Shown: positions 6,566 through 11,345 of the stretch, one piece after another
How positions within the stretch are numbered: the first letter of the stretch is position 1
Layout: each line of letters starts with the position of its first letter
NCBI GenBank assembly: GCA_035463295.1
Contig: DATHTK010000032.1
Span: forward strand, 1 to 11,345
Direction: 5' to 3'
DNA length: 11,345 bases
Origin: DATHTK01 sp035463295
GTDB lineage: Bacteria; Actinomycetota; Rubrobacteria; Rubrobacterales; Rubrobacteraceae
Notes under the pieces: generated by a model
Seen by the model: the letters and a program-made list of their open reading frames with translations, nothing else
What the model was told of the DNA's origin: nothing
Databases searched by the model: none
Program-made: the position numbers and the translations under genes

Positions 6566-6760
6566 CTAGCCCGGCGGTACTGAGCGAGACGCTCTCCTAT
6601 AGGTTCCGGACATATCGGAGGGCGTCCATTCGAGGCCCGGGGCCAGAGATACGTTGATGGCTGCGACCTCCGAGACCTCCTGGAGGTTCTGTACCTGGGC
6701 GAGGAAGAACGGTGCCATGAAGCAGGACGGGTGCGTCACCCGGACCACGACGTTGACCAT
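6566..6760 (-). pseudogene. SufT/PaaD-like (DUF59, MIP18-type) remnant
   Basis: The minus-strand frame reads MVNVVVRVTHPSCFMAPFFL, then AQVQNLQEVSEVAAINVSL and EWTPSDMS. The pattern THPSCxMAPF...V..V.VxL...EWTPSDMS is typical of DUF59/PaaD-type iron-sulfur maturation proteins, including the conserved Cys of the HPSC motif. The N-terminal ~30-40 residues of the family (DPExxxNxVDLG) are missing and the C-terminus after SDMS does not match, so I call it a truncated remnant. The ATG at 6760 does have a GAGGAG site 6 nt upstream, so a short product of 64 aa could still be made. It faces away from the ferredoxin promoter. Family call by eye. Confidence 0.5.
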
Positions 6761-6828
6761 TGACCTCTCCTCGCCCTCGACGACGTCGATCCATGACGTT
6801 CGCCCTCGGCCGCCGGTGCTCTCATCTG

Positions 6829-6856
6829 TTGACAATGCTTGCGCATTGGTTAGACT
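6829..6856 (+). promoter_or_regulatory. Promoter of the ferredoxin operon with internal palindrome
   Basis: A perfect TTGACA -35 box (6829-6834), 16-nt spacer, TAGACT -10 (6851-6856), then a leader of about 35 nt to the TTG start. Inside the spacer lies CAATGC-TTGC-GCATTG (6833-6848), a perfect 6-bp-arm inverted repeat positioned like a repressor operator. Confidence 0.65.
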
Positions 6857-6896
6857 GGTTTTCGGGGACGCTGGCGCGAAAAAACGGGGGGCTGTC

Positions 6897-7160
6897 TTGG
6901 CTTACGTTATAACCGAAGCGTGTATCGGGACGAAGAACACGGCTTGCGTGACTGCGTGCCCGGTGGACTGCATCTACGACGCCGATGACCACTACATGAT
7001 CAACCCCACGGAGTGCATCGACTGCTCTATGTGCATGCCCGAATGCCCGGTGGAGGCCATTTACCCCGGCGACGAGGTTCCCGAAGACATGCAGCACTAC
7101 GTCACCAAGGCCGCAGAGTTCGACTACTCGACGACCGCGCCGGGCGTCGAACTTAATTAG
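6897..7160 (+). CDS. 7Fe-type ferredoxin (3Fe-4S/4Fe-4S)
   Basis: A small soluble electron carrier of 87 aa beginning MAYVITEACIGTKNTACVT, the usual start of actinobacterial FdxA-type ferredoxins. Cysteine pattern: C9-x7-C17-x3-C21-P for the first half (C9, C17 and C50 expected to hold the 3Fe-4S cluster) and C40-x2-C43-x2-C46-x3-C50-P for the second, with C21, C40, C43 and C46 expected at the 4Fe-4S cluster; C25 is the extra cysteine commonly seen. Start: a TTG at 6897 matches the family's first residue; the ribosome site is a G-run (GGGGGG, 6886-6891) about 5 nt upstream. The open frame extends far upstream, but that part spans the promoter and a remnant of another gene. It lies 28 nt before the RnfC-like gene and is likely co-transcribed with it. 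Confidence 0.93.
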   Translation: MAYVITEACIGTKNTACVTACPVDCIYDADDHYMINPTECIDCSMCMPECPVEAIYPGDEVPEDMQHYVTKAAEFDYSTTAPGVELN

Positions 7161-7188
7161 CCGGACAACCCTCTAGCGGCGGGAGATC

Positions 7189-8349
7189 ATGGCCGAGATA
7201 AAGCAGCGCAGCCACGAAGAAGTCAAGGCCTTGAGCATCGAGGAGGCCGTGGAGATTATGCGTCAGGCCGGCATCGTCGGCGCGGGCGGCGGCGGTTTCC
7301 CGACCTACTTCAAGTACAAGTCCCCCCTGCCGCACCTGCTCGTCAACGCCACCGAGAGCGAACCCGGTTACTGGGGGGACAAGCTGCTACACAAAGAGCA
7401 CCTAGAGGAGTTTCTCCAGGTTCTCGACGCCTTGAAGACGATCTTCGGGTTCGAGCAGATCTCCATGTGCGTTCACGAGAAGGACCGGGAGTGGTTCGCC
7501 GACTACGCCGGGCACGCAGACGACGGCGTCTTCGATATGCGCTACGTGCCCGACACGTACGCCCTGGGTGAGGAGAAGACCCTCGTCAAGCACGCTACCG
7601 AGACGAGGGTGCCCCGGTTCGTGGACACTCCAGACGGCACAAGACGCCCGGGGATGCCGCCGGATGTCGGCAAGGTCGTTAACAACTCGGAGACCTTGCT
7701 CAACGTCTACAACGCGCTCTTCCTGGGCAAGCCCCTCACAACGAAGTTCTTCTCGCTCTACGGCGAGGAGATGGACATAAAGGTCTACGAGACGCCAATA
7801 GGGGCCTCGGTGAGCGAGGTTCTGAAGATTGCGGGCCTCGACGTCGAGAACTCCGGCCACCTCACGGTCTTGGACGGTGGGCCTTACCTGCACGATGTCA
7901 GCATCGAAGAGTTGGGGCAGGGCGACGCCTACGTACGGCGGATGACGAACGCCCTCTTCTTGCTCCCTCGGGGCAGGCAAGGCAAAGAGTACGCCGGTAT
8001 AAAGACAGATCCCCCCGAAGAAGGCATCGTCTCCCTGGTCGGCAAGATCTCAGGCGTGAACCTGCCCCTGGGCGGCGGTCTGTTGAACCCGGCCACGCCG
8101 CTTGTCTCCGAGGGCGACGAGGTGGAGTACGGGCAGAAGATAGGAGAGCCCGTCGACGAGGGCTTCTCCATCGGCGTGTGGGCGAGCGTGGGGGGCGAAA
8201 TCTCCTCCATAGAGAACGACATCGTCGCCATCTCAGGCGGCGCGATACCCCAGGAGGAAGCCGAAGCCGAGGCCGAAGCGAGCATGGCCGGCGGCGCGCC
8301 ACCTCGGGGAGAAGCCGAGCCCTTTCAGGAGGCCAAGGCGAATACTTAA
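7189..8349 (+). CDS. RnfC/PduS/NuoF-like flavoprotein without own Fe-S cysteines
   Basis: A 386-aa protein with the fold of NuoF/RnfC-type subunits that pass electrons between NAD(P)H, flavin and ferredoxin. Visible: IVGAGGGGFPTYFK (29-42, the glycine-rich flavin/nucleotide loop, compare GxGGAGFPT of RnfC), VNATESEPGYWGD (52-64), VVNNSETLLNV (163-173), an SLBB-like segment DIKVYETPIGASVSEVLK (196-213), then a barrel-sandwich segment SEGDEVEYGQKIGEP with WASVGGEISSIEN (307-343), which in RnfC sits at the N-terminus but is C-terminal here, as I recall for PduS. There is one cysteine in the whole protein (C94) and no CxxCxxC module, so the ferredoxin encoded 28 nt upstream may supply the clusters. 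A Glu/Ala-rich tail occupies the last ~33 residues. Start ATG at 7189 with GGGAG just upstream. No TM segments. Exact partner and substrate are unknown. Confidence 0.82.
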   Translation: MAEIKQRSHEEVKALSIEEAVEIMRQAGIVGAGGGGFPTYFKYKSPLPHLLVNATESEPGYWGDKLLHKEHLEEFLQVLDALKTIFGFEQISMCVHEKDREWFADYAGHADDGVFDMRYVPDTYALGEEKTLVKHATETRVPRFVDTPDGTRRPGMPPDVGKVVNNSETLLNVYNALFLGKPLTTKFFSLYGEEMDIKVYETPIGASVSEVLKIAGLDVENSGHLTVLDGGPYLHDVSIEELGQGDAYVRRMTNALFLLPRGRQGKEYAGIKTDPPEEGIVSLVGKISGVNLPLGGGLLNPATPLVSEGDEVEYGQKIGEPVDEGFSIGVWASVGGEISSIENDIVAISGGAIPQEEAEAEAEASMAGGAPPRGEAEPFQEAKANT

Positions 8350-8572
8350 CGGGCAGCGAGGGCACCGGCAACAGAGGGCCGGCACGCGGCTCCCTGGCCT
8401 CCGTCTGGTCTTCCTCGAGCGAAGCCGATGGAATGGGTAGTCGGAAGTCACCTCGAGAGGCCAGGACATCTGTCCCGTAGACCTACCCTCCACCCGAGGA
8501 AATGATGCAATCGTTACGCGCAAGGGGACGCCGCGTGAAGGTGCAAGGAGATCCACCCGCCCTCCTCCTGGG
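8350..8572. other. Intergenic stretch with a long-spaced inverted repeat
   Basis: No convincing gene. It contains CCTGGCCTC (8393-8401) and its perfect complement GAGGCCAGG (8457-8465) about 55 nt apart, each flanked on the inside by a CTCGAG. It may serve as a terminator region between the plus-strand redox operon and the convergent broken LLM gene, but there is no compact hairpin with a U-tract. Confidence 0.35.
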
Positions 8573-9269
8573 TCACCTGCCGACCAACGGTGCGACTCGC
8601 TCCTGGAAAGTCGCTAACTGGCGTAGTTCGTCCTCCACCGGCCACAAGAAGATCCGCTGAGCTCCCGCTTCCTGGTAGGCAGCGAGCTTCTGTGCGCACT
8701 CCTCGGCGGGACCCACTAGGAGACGTTGCCGCAACTCTTCCTCCGGCCGGTCGAGCGTCGGTCTCGTCGCTATGGCATTAGGAAATCGCGCAGGGTCCTT
8801 TCCGGCGGCGCGAAGGTGTTCTGCGAGGCTTCTACCAGCGGCCGCGAACGCTTCCGGTGGTGTTGTAGGCGGAAGCCAACCAACCATCACCCAGGCGCGC
8901 CACCCGCCTAAGCCCTGCATCCGAGCCCCAGCTGCCGATCCAGACAGGAGGCTCGCGTCGCTGCGTCGAGTGGGGCTCGAGCGTGATGCCTTCTGTGGAG
9001 TAATACCTACCCCTGAACGGTGGGTCCTCGCCGCGCCAGAGAACGCGCAACGCTTGCACGGCTTCCTCCAAGCGCTTCCAGCGCTCCTCGAAGGGTACTC
9101 CGACCGCTGCGTAATCCCGAGACGAAGAGCCGGGGCCCACCCCGACGGTGAGGCGGCCGCCGGAGAGGAGATCGATGGCGGCCAGGCTCTTCGCCAGCGC
9201 CACAGGCCCTCGCACCACCGGCAAGGCCACCGTGGTAGCCAAAGCCATCCGTCCCGTAGATCCAAGCAC
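8573..9269 (-). pseudogene. Broken LLM-class flavin-dependent oxidoreductase
   Basis: Luciferase-like monooxygenase family (TIM barrel, F420 or FMN dependent). The upstream part (9269 to about 8860) gives VALPVVRGPVALAKSLAAID, LLSGGRLTVGVGPGSSSRDY, VGVPFEERWKRLEEAV and DGWLASAYNTT; the downstream part, in another frame (about 8860 to 8573), gives PEAFAAAGRSLAEHL, AGKDPARFPNAIAT, LLVGPAEECAQKLAAYQE and RIFLWPVEDELRQL. Three lesions are visible: the first ~70-80 residues are missing; a frameshift (+1 or -2 nt) falls near 8855-8862, between NTT and PEAF; and about 20 residues seem lost between NAIAT and RPTLDRPEEEL. Only sequencing error at the frameshift could be repaired; the missing N-terminus argues for a true pseudogene. 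Confidence 0.75.
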
Positions 9270-9353
9270 CGCTGACTCACGCAGTAGCCAACGACTATAT
9301 AAGCGCAGGTTTCCGAGGGCGCCTCTTCTACATTGCTGGTGAGTAGCAGAGAG

Positions 9354-9542
9354 CTAGGAAGCGTAGCCTCGCTCCTGTAACAGCTGCCAGTCAGCGCTCT
9401 GGCGGGAGAAGGCGAATTTGTCATCAGGGAAGAGAAAGCGGTCGTTCTCTTCGTCGTAGCGCAGCTCGGAGAGACCTACCTCCCACAGCCCCATCTCAAG
9501 CTCGTAGAGCACCCTCGCCCCCTCGTGCTTCTCCTCGCTCAT
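9354..9542 (-). CDS. Small hypothetical protein, 62 aa
   Basis: A 62-residue acidic protein (MSEEKHEGARVLYELEMGLW at its start, WQLLQERGYAS at its end), rich in Glu, Asp, Leu and Arg, without cysteine, signal peptide or TM segment. I do not recognise the family. Its ATG overlaps the TGA stop of the preceding winged-helix-like gene (ATGA overlap), which strongly suggests translational coupling and a functional link; a separate ribosome site is weak. Last gene of the minus-strand small-protein run. Confidence 0.6.
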   Translation of the reverse strand: MSEEKHEGARVLYELEMGLWEVGLSELRYDEENDRFLFPDDKFAFSRQSADWQLLQERGYAS

Positions 9543-9823
9543 CGGCCCCGAAGCATCTCGAGCCCACGCCTTGTGATCCGGTAGAAGTCGACCCCCGGCA
9601 CGCTGCCGAGGCGTTCCTCCCACACCAGTGCTCCCTCCCTCACGAGACACCCCAAGGCCCTCTCATAGCGTAGCGTCTCAGGATTCATTCCTACCCGCTC
9701 TGCTACGAGCTCCGGTGCCAGGCGTGTTCCCTCTGAGAGAGGTGTGTCCGGGGTGTGCTGGTCATGGTGCTCCTTCATGGCCTGGAGAAGCGACTGGGCG
9801 TCCTTGTCCACCTCGTAGAACAC
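9539..9823 (-). CDS. Small winged-helix-like protein, 94 aa
   Basis: Unrecognised 94-aa protein whose second half looks like a winged helix: LAPELVAERVGMNPETLRYE (35-54) would be helices 2-3, RALGCLVREGALVWEE (55-70) continues to the first wing strand, and VDFYRITRRGLEMLRG (78-93) matches the usual second strand and final helix (xYRITxxGLEML). It is therefore possibly a DNA-binding regulator or an adaptor. Start: GTG at 9823 with GAGG about 8 nt upstream. It is 30 nt after the small membrane protein gene and overlaps the next gene by ATGA. No ligand or target can be read. Confidence 0.65.
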   Translation of the reverse strand: MFYEVDKDAQSLLQAMKEHHDQHTPDTPLSEGTRLAPELVAERVGMNPETLRYERALGCLVREGALVWEERLGSVPGVDFYRITRRGLEMLRGR

Positions 9824-9853
9824 GCCCCCTACCTCAATACCCCCAAAGCTCTC

Positions 9854-9952
9854 CTATACCGAGCTCGAGAGGTAGTAGGCCGCCACGCAGGCGATAAGCG
9901 CCACCAGCAGAGCCACTACCGCTATGATCGAGATGAGGTCGTCGGTGGTCAA
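9854..9952 (-). CDS. Tiny single-pass membrane protein, 32 aa (39 aa with upstream ATG)
   Basis: Too short for routine gene calling. The frame reads TTDDLISIIAVVALLVALIA, then CVAAYYLSSSV, a single hydrophobic helix of about 20 residues with an acidic N-terminal side. A GGAGGA ribosome site (9961-9966) is 8 nt before the TTG at 9952, favouring the 32-aa product; an in-frame ATG at 9973 would add MERRRRT, whose arginines would help set an inside N-terminus. It lies 30 nt before the winged-helix-like gene on the same strand, so is probably part of that operon. The function is unknown. Confidence 0.6.
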   Translation of the reverse strand: MTTDDLISIIAVVALLVALIACVAAYYLSSSV

Positions 9953-10006
9953 TGTACGTCTCCTCCGCTCCATCAGTTATGGTCTTCACCCCTTTCCCCG
10001 GTGCTC

Positions 10007-10243
10007 TCACCTCAGCGGGCTACCCGGGCGAGAATGTCCGGGTTGGGCCAGGGGATTGGTGACGCTACCGGCTTCACCCTTTCCCTGTTCCCCGCGACGC
10101 TCACCGCGAGCGGTTCGCTCCCCACACTCGCATCCGGGAGGAGTACTTCCCGGACGCCACGCTGAGAGAGGTTTCTCTATCACTACCCTCTGCCCGCACT
10201 CCTCGCATACGAGAACTCCTCTTCCGCCAAGAGAGCTACTCAT
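10007..10243 (-). CDS. Small zinc-ribbon-like protein, 78 aa
   Basis: The first 45 residues carry a likely zinc ribbon: VCEECGQRVVIEKPLSAW with C13/C16, and PGCECGERTAR with C38/C40 (CxxC-x21-CxC). The remainder is Gly/Arg/Ser/Pro-rich and may be disordered. Start ATG at 10243, chosen because it precedes the Cys motif, has GAGG about 10 nt upstream and overlaps the stop of a preceding 35-codon frame by ATGA. It ends about 34-54 nt before the tiny membrane protein gene. Zinc ribbons of this size often bind nucleic acid or partner proteins, but the role here is unknown. Confidence 0.5.
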   Translation of the reverse strand: MSSSLGGRGVLVCEECGQRVVIEKPLSAWRPGSTPPGCECGERTARGERRGEQGKGEAGSVTNPLAQPGHSRPGSPLR

Positions 10244-10347
10244 TTGCCGGTTCCCTCGTCCCTCAGGGTGGTTATTGTCCACCCGGTGTCTCCTGAGAAC
10301 CTGCGTGACGTGAGCCTCTCCAAGAGCTGCTGCGTAGTCCTTAACAT
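10240..10347 (-). CDS. Possible leader micro-ORF, 35 aa
   Basis: Frame MLRTTQQLLERLTSRRFSGD then TGWTITTLRDEGTGK, third codon positions mostly G/C as in real genes here, ending in an ATGA overlap with the zinc-ribbon gene. GGAG is only 2 nt before the ATG, so initiation is uncertain. It starts 36 nt downstream of a perfect inverted repeat. Short enough to be chance. Confidence 0.35.
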   Translation of the reverse strand: MLRTTQQLLERLTSRRFSGDTGWTITTLRDEGTGK

Positions 10348-10383
10348 GGCTCCGAGCGTACCTACCGCCCGCAACCGCCGGCA

Positions 10384-10403
10384 AGGTCTAGCTGCCTAGA
10401 CCT
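10384..10403. repeat. Perfect inverted repeat upstream of the small-gene run (operator candidate)
   Basis: AGGTCTAG-CTGC-CTAGACCT, 8-bp perfect arms with a 4-nt spacer, in a region without other structure, just upstream of the first small minus-strand frame. It would fit a dimeric repressor site or a compact hairpin. Confidence 0.5.
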
Positions 10404-10679
10404 GCACGTCAGCTCGAACTACTCGTCGAGTGGAAGCTCGCGTATACCTCTACCTCGACTTGAGGTTGCAACACAAAGAAGGCGTGGCGAATCGGCTTTT
10501 TCATGGGAATTCCAAGGTACAGCCCTTTATCTCTGATCGAGCTACAAAACAATTACCAGTACCTTTAGCGCTCGATAAGGTTCATCGGTCCCGTATCGAA
10601 GACCTGTCTTCTCCCTAACCCGACGACAACTGTTCCAATCGCTCAAGTCCGATTCTGACCTTGGAAGGAGGCGCTACCA
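10404..10679. other. Gene-poor stretch with a lower-GC patch
   Basis: I see no recognisable protein on either strand. About 10490-10600 is clearly richer in A/T than the rest of the window, which can mark transferred DNA or a regulatory region for the minus-strand small genes. A 62-codon plus-strand frame here shows no family resemblance. Confidence 0.35.
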
Positions 10680-10880
10680 CTTCCACCGTGACCGTCGGCG
10701 CTCTCGGCTGGCGTGGTCACTCATCGTCTTCGGGGACGCTGCCCCCACCATCTCGGTCCCGTACCCTGTGAGGTCACGGCGCTCAGCCAGTGGATCTGGG
10801 TACCACCCGCGGGCTAACTCGGCATCTACCTGATCCTGCTCTTCCCCGACGGGAGGCTCCCCTGCGAGAGGTGGCGGCCC
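10680..10880 (+). pseudogene. N-terminal remnant of a multi-TM sensor-like protein
   Basis: Around 10702-10722 one frame gives SRLAWSLI, typical of the first membrane helix of the actinobacterial multi-TM sensor-like family. From 10773 a second frame gives VTALSQWIWVPPAG, a TAA stop (10815-10817), then LGIYLILLFPDGRLPCERWR; the family block is close to QWLWVPALGLLGxYLLLLFPDGRLPSRRWRP. Frameshift plus nonsense mutation plus loss of the remaining ~500 residues mark it as a dead gene. It is the same family as the C-terminal remnant at 6358-6531. Confidence 0.5.
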
Positions 10881-10999
10881 GAGACACTGCCAATGAAAAC
10901 GCGGCCAAACCAGTAGTGCCTGAGGTCAGATAGACCACGCCTGGATTCTGCTCTCCTCCTATAGAAGCGCATCTCGAAGACTCGGAGCGTTCCTCGGTC

Positions 11000-11182
11000 T
11001 GTGCTACGTTCTTGTTCTCCGAAGGAGCACCAGTCAAGATGGTCCAGGAGATCCTCGGCCACTCCAGCGTGTCCGTCACCGCAGATGTGTACTCTCACGT
11101 GCTCCCCGACATACTGGAGAAAGCCACAGCAGAGATGGATTATCGGCTCTCTGGCAGGGGTCAAGGTCTCCGGAGACCTTGA
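11000..11182 (+). pseudogene. C-terminal fragment of a tyrosine recombinase/phage-type integrase
   Basis: Reads CATFLFSEGAPVKMVQEILG, then HSSVSVTADVYSHVLPDILE and KATAEMDYRL, ending at TGA 11180-11182. LGHSS supplies the box II His region and VYSHV the catalytic Tyr of the tyrosine recombinase C-terminus. Just upstream the expected HxLRHT Arg box is not readable (HLEDSERSS instead), and no catalytic-domain start or N-terminal SAM-like domain is visible, so this is a truncated remnant. It indicates that an integrating element was once here. Its stop codon lies inside a perfect palindrome. Confidence 0.7.
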
Positions 11183-11184
11183 CC
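11159..11184. terminator. Perfect 26-nt palindrome between convergent genes (bidirectional terminator candidate)
   Basis: Left arm GGTCAAGGTCTCC (11159-11171) is followed at once by its exact complement GGAGACCTTGACC (11172-11184). It contains the stop codon of the integrase remnant and touches the stop codon (11185-11187) of the convergent minus-strand frame. As RNA it would form an ~11-bp stem on either strand. There is no strong U-tract, so an alternative is a recombinase- or protein-binding site. Confidence 0.55.
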
Positions 11185-11345
11185 TCAGCCTTGGGTGGTC
11201 TTTTCCTCGGCCTGCGGCGTCGTTTGGCGCACTGCGGGCGAGCGCCAGTCCACCCAGCGCCGCAGCAGGCGTTCGGAGTACGTGCTCGAGCGAGGATCGA
11301 AGTGGGAGCCCGCCCGCCTCAGGTAGGGGGTGCTGGTTCGCCCCA
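11185..11345 (-). CDS. Partial unrecognised ORF entering from beyond the window
   Basis: About 53 codons open to the window edge: TSTPYLRRAGSHFDPRSS, then TYSERLLRRWVDWRSPAV and a polar tail EEKTTQG before the TGA. It is basic and protein-like, with no known motif that I recognise. The stop abuts the 26-nt palindrome, which supports its being a real gene end. No start visible. Confidence 0.3.
   Translation of the reverse strand, partial: GRTSTPYLRRAGSHFDPRSSTYSERLLRRWVDWRSPAVRQTTPQAEEKTTQG

Noticed and set aside
6654..6896. Upstream extension of the ferredoxin frame (81 extra codons)
   Set aside because: The extension covers the promoter and the antisense of the DUF59-like remnant; the family start MAYVIT matches the TTG at 6897.
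9270..9424. Upstream part of a 283-codon minus-strand frame across the LLM gene
   Set aside because: Only its C-terminal third matches the LLM family; the rest reads the real gene in the wrong frame or non-coding DNA.
10826..11164. Two overlapping minus-strand frames of about 100 codons
   Set aside because: Both are antisense to the sensor-like and integrase remnants and show no motifs of their own.
1..11345. CRISPR array, tRNA or rRNA genes
   Set aside because: I looked for regularly spaced repeats, tRNA arms and conserved rRNA segments and found none.

Overview
This is a GC-rich window, probably from an actinomycete of the Rubrobacter type. That is an inference from GC-rich codon use, GTG/TTG starts with strong Shine-Dalgarno sites, and the protein types present; it rests on recognition, not on a database search. 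There is no rRNA, tRNA or CRISPR array that I can see.

Left part (1-5270, minus strand): a small-molecule catabolism cluster, read from high to low coordinates. It holds a fumarylacetoacetate-hydrolase-family enzyme (4379-5266), an intradiol ring-cleavage dioxygenase (3271-4110), a metal-dependent amidohydrolase (1753-3168) and a zinc-independent quinone/alkene reductase of the MDR superfamily (654-1634). A dioxygenase, an FAH hydrolase, a C-N hydrolase/deaminase and an oxidoreductase together suggest breakdown of a hydroxylated, perhaps nitrogen-bearing, aromatic compound. The first two genes carry nearly identical promoters (TTGGAC, 18-nt spacer, CANAAT). The window opens with a shortened RibD/DHFR-like gene and a decayed LuxR/MalT-type TPR fragment.

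Middle part (5385-8349, plus strand): a NodB-fold polysaccharide deacetylase divergent from the FAH gene, then a two-gene redox operon of a 7Fe-type ferredoxin and an RnfC/PduS-like flavoprotein that has no iron-sulfur cysteines of its own. Gene debris lies between them: the C-terminal end of a multi-TM sensor-like protein and a SufT/PaaD-like (DUF59) remnant.

Right part (8350-11345): mostly decayed or very small genes. There is a broken LLM-class (luciferase-like) oxidoreductase. Next comes a compact minus-strand run of up to five tiny ORFs (35, 78, 32-39, 94 and 62 aa) joined by two ATGA overlaps, with a perfect inverted repeat just upstream. It is followed by an N-terminal remnant of the same sensor-like family seen near 6.4 kb, and then the C-terminal end of a tyrosine recombinase. 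That end closes in a perfect 26-nt palindrome shared with a convergent partial ORF. The best candidates for something undescribed are the small-protein operon, the ferredoxin/cysteine-poor RnfC-like pair, and the catabolic cluster with its shared promoter.
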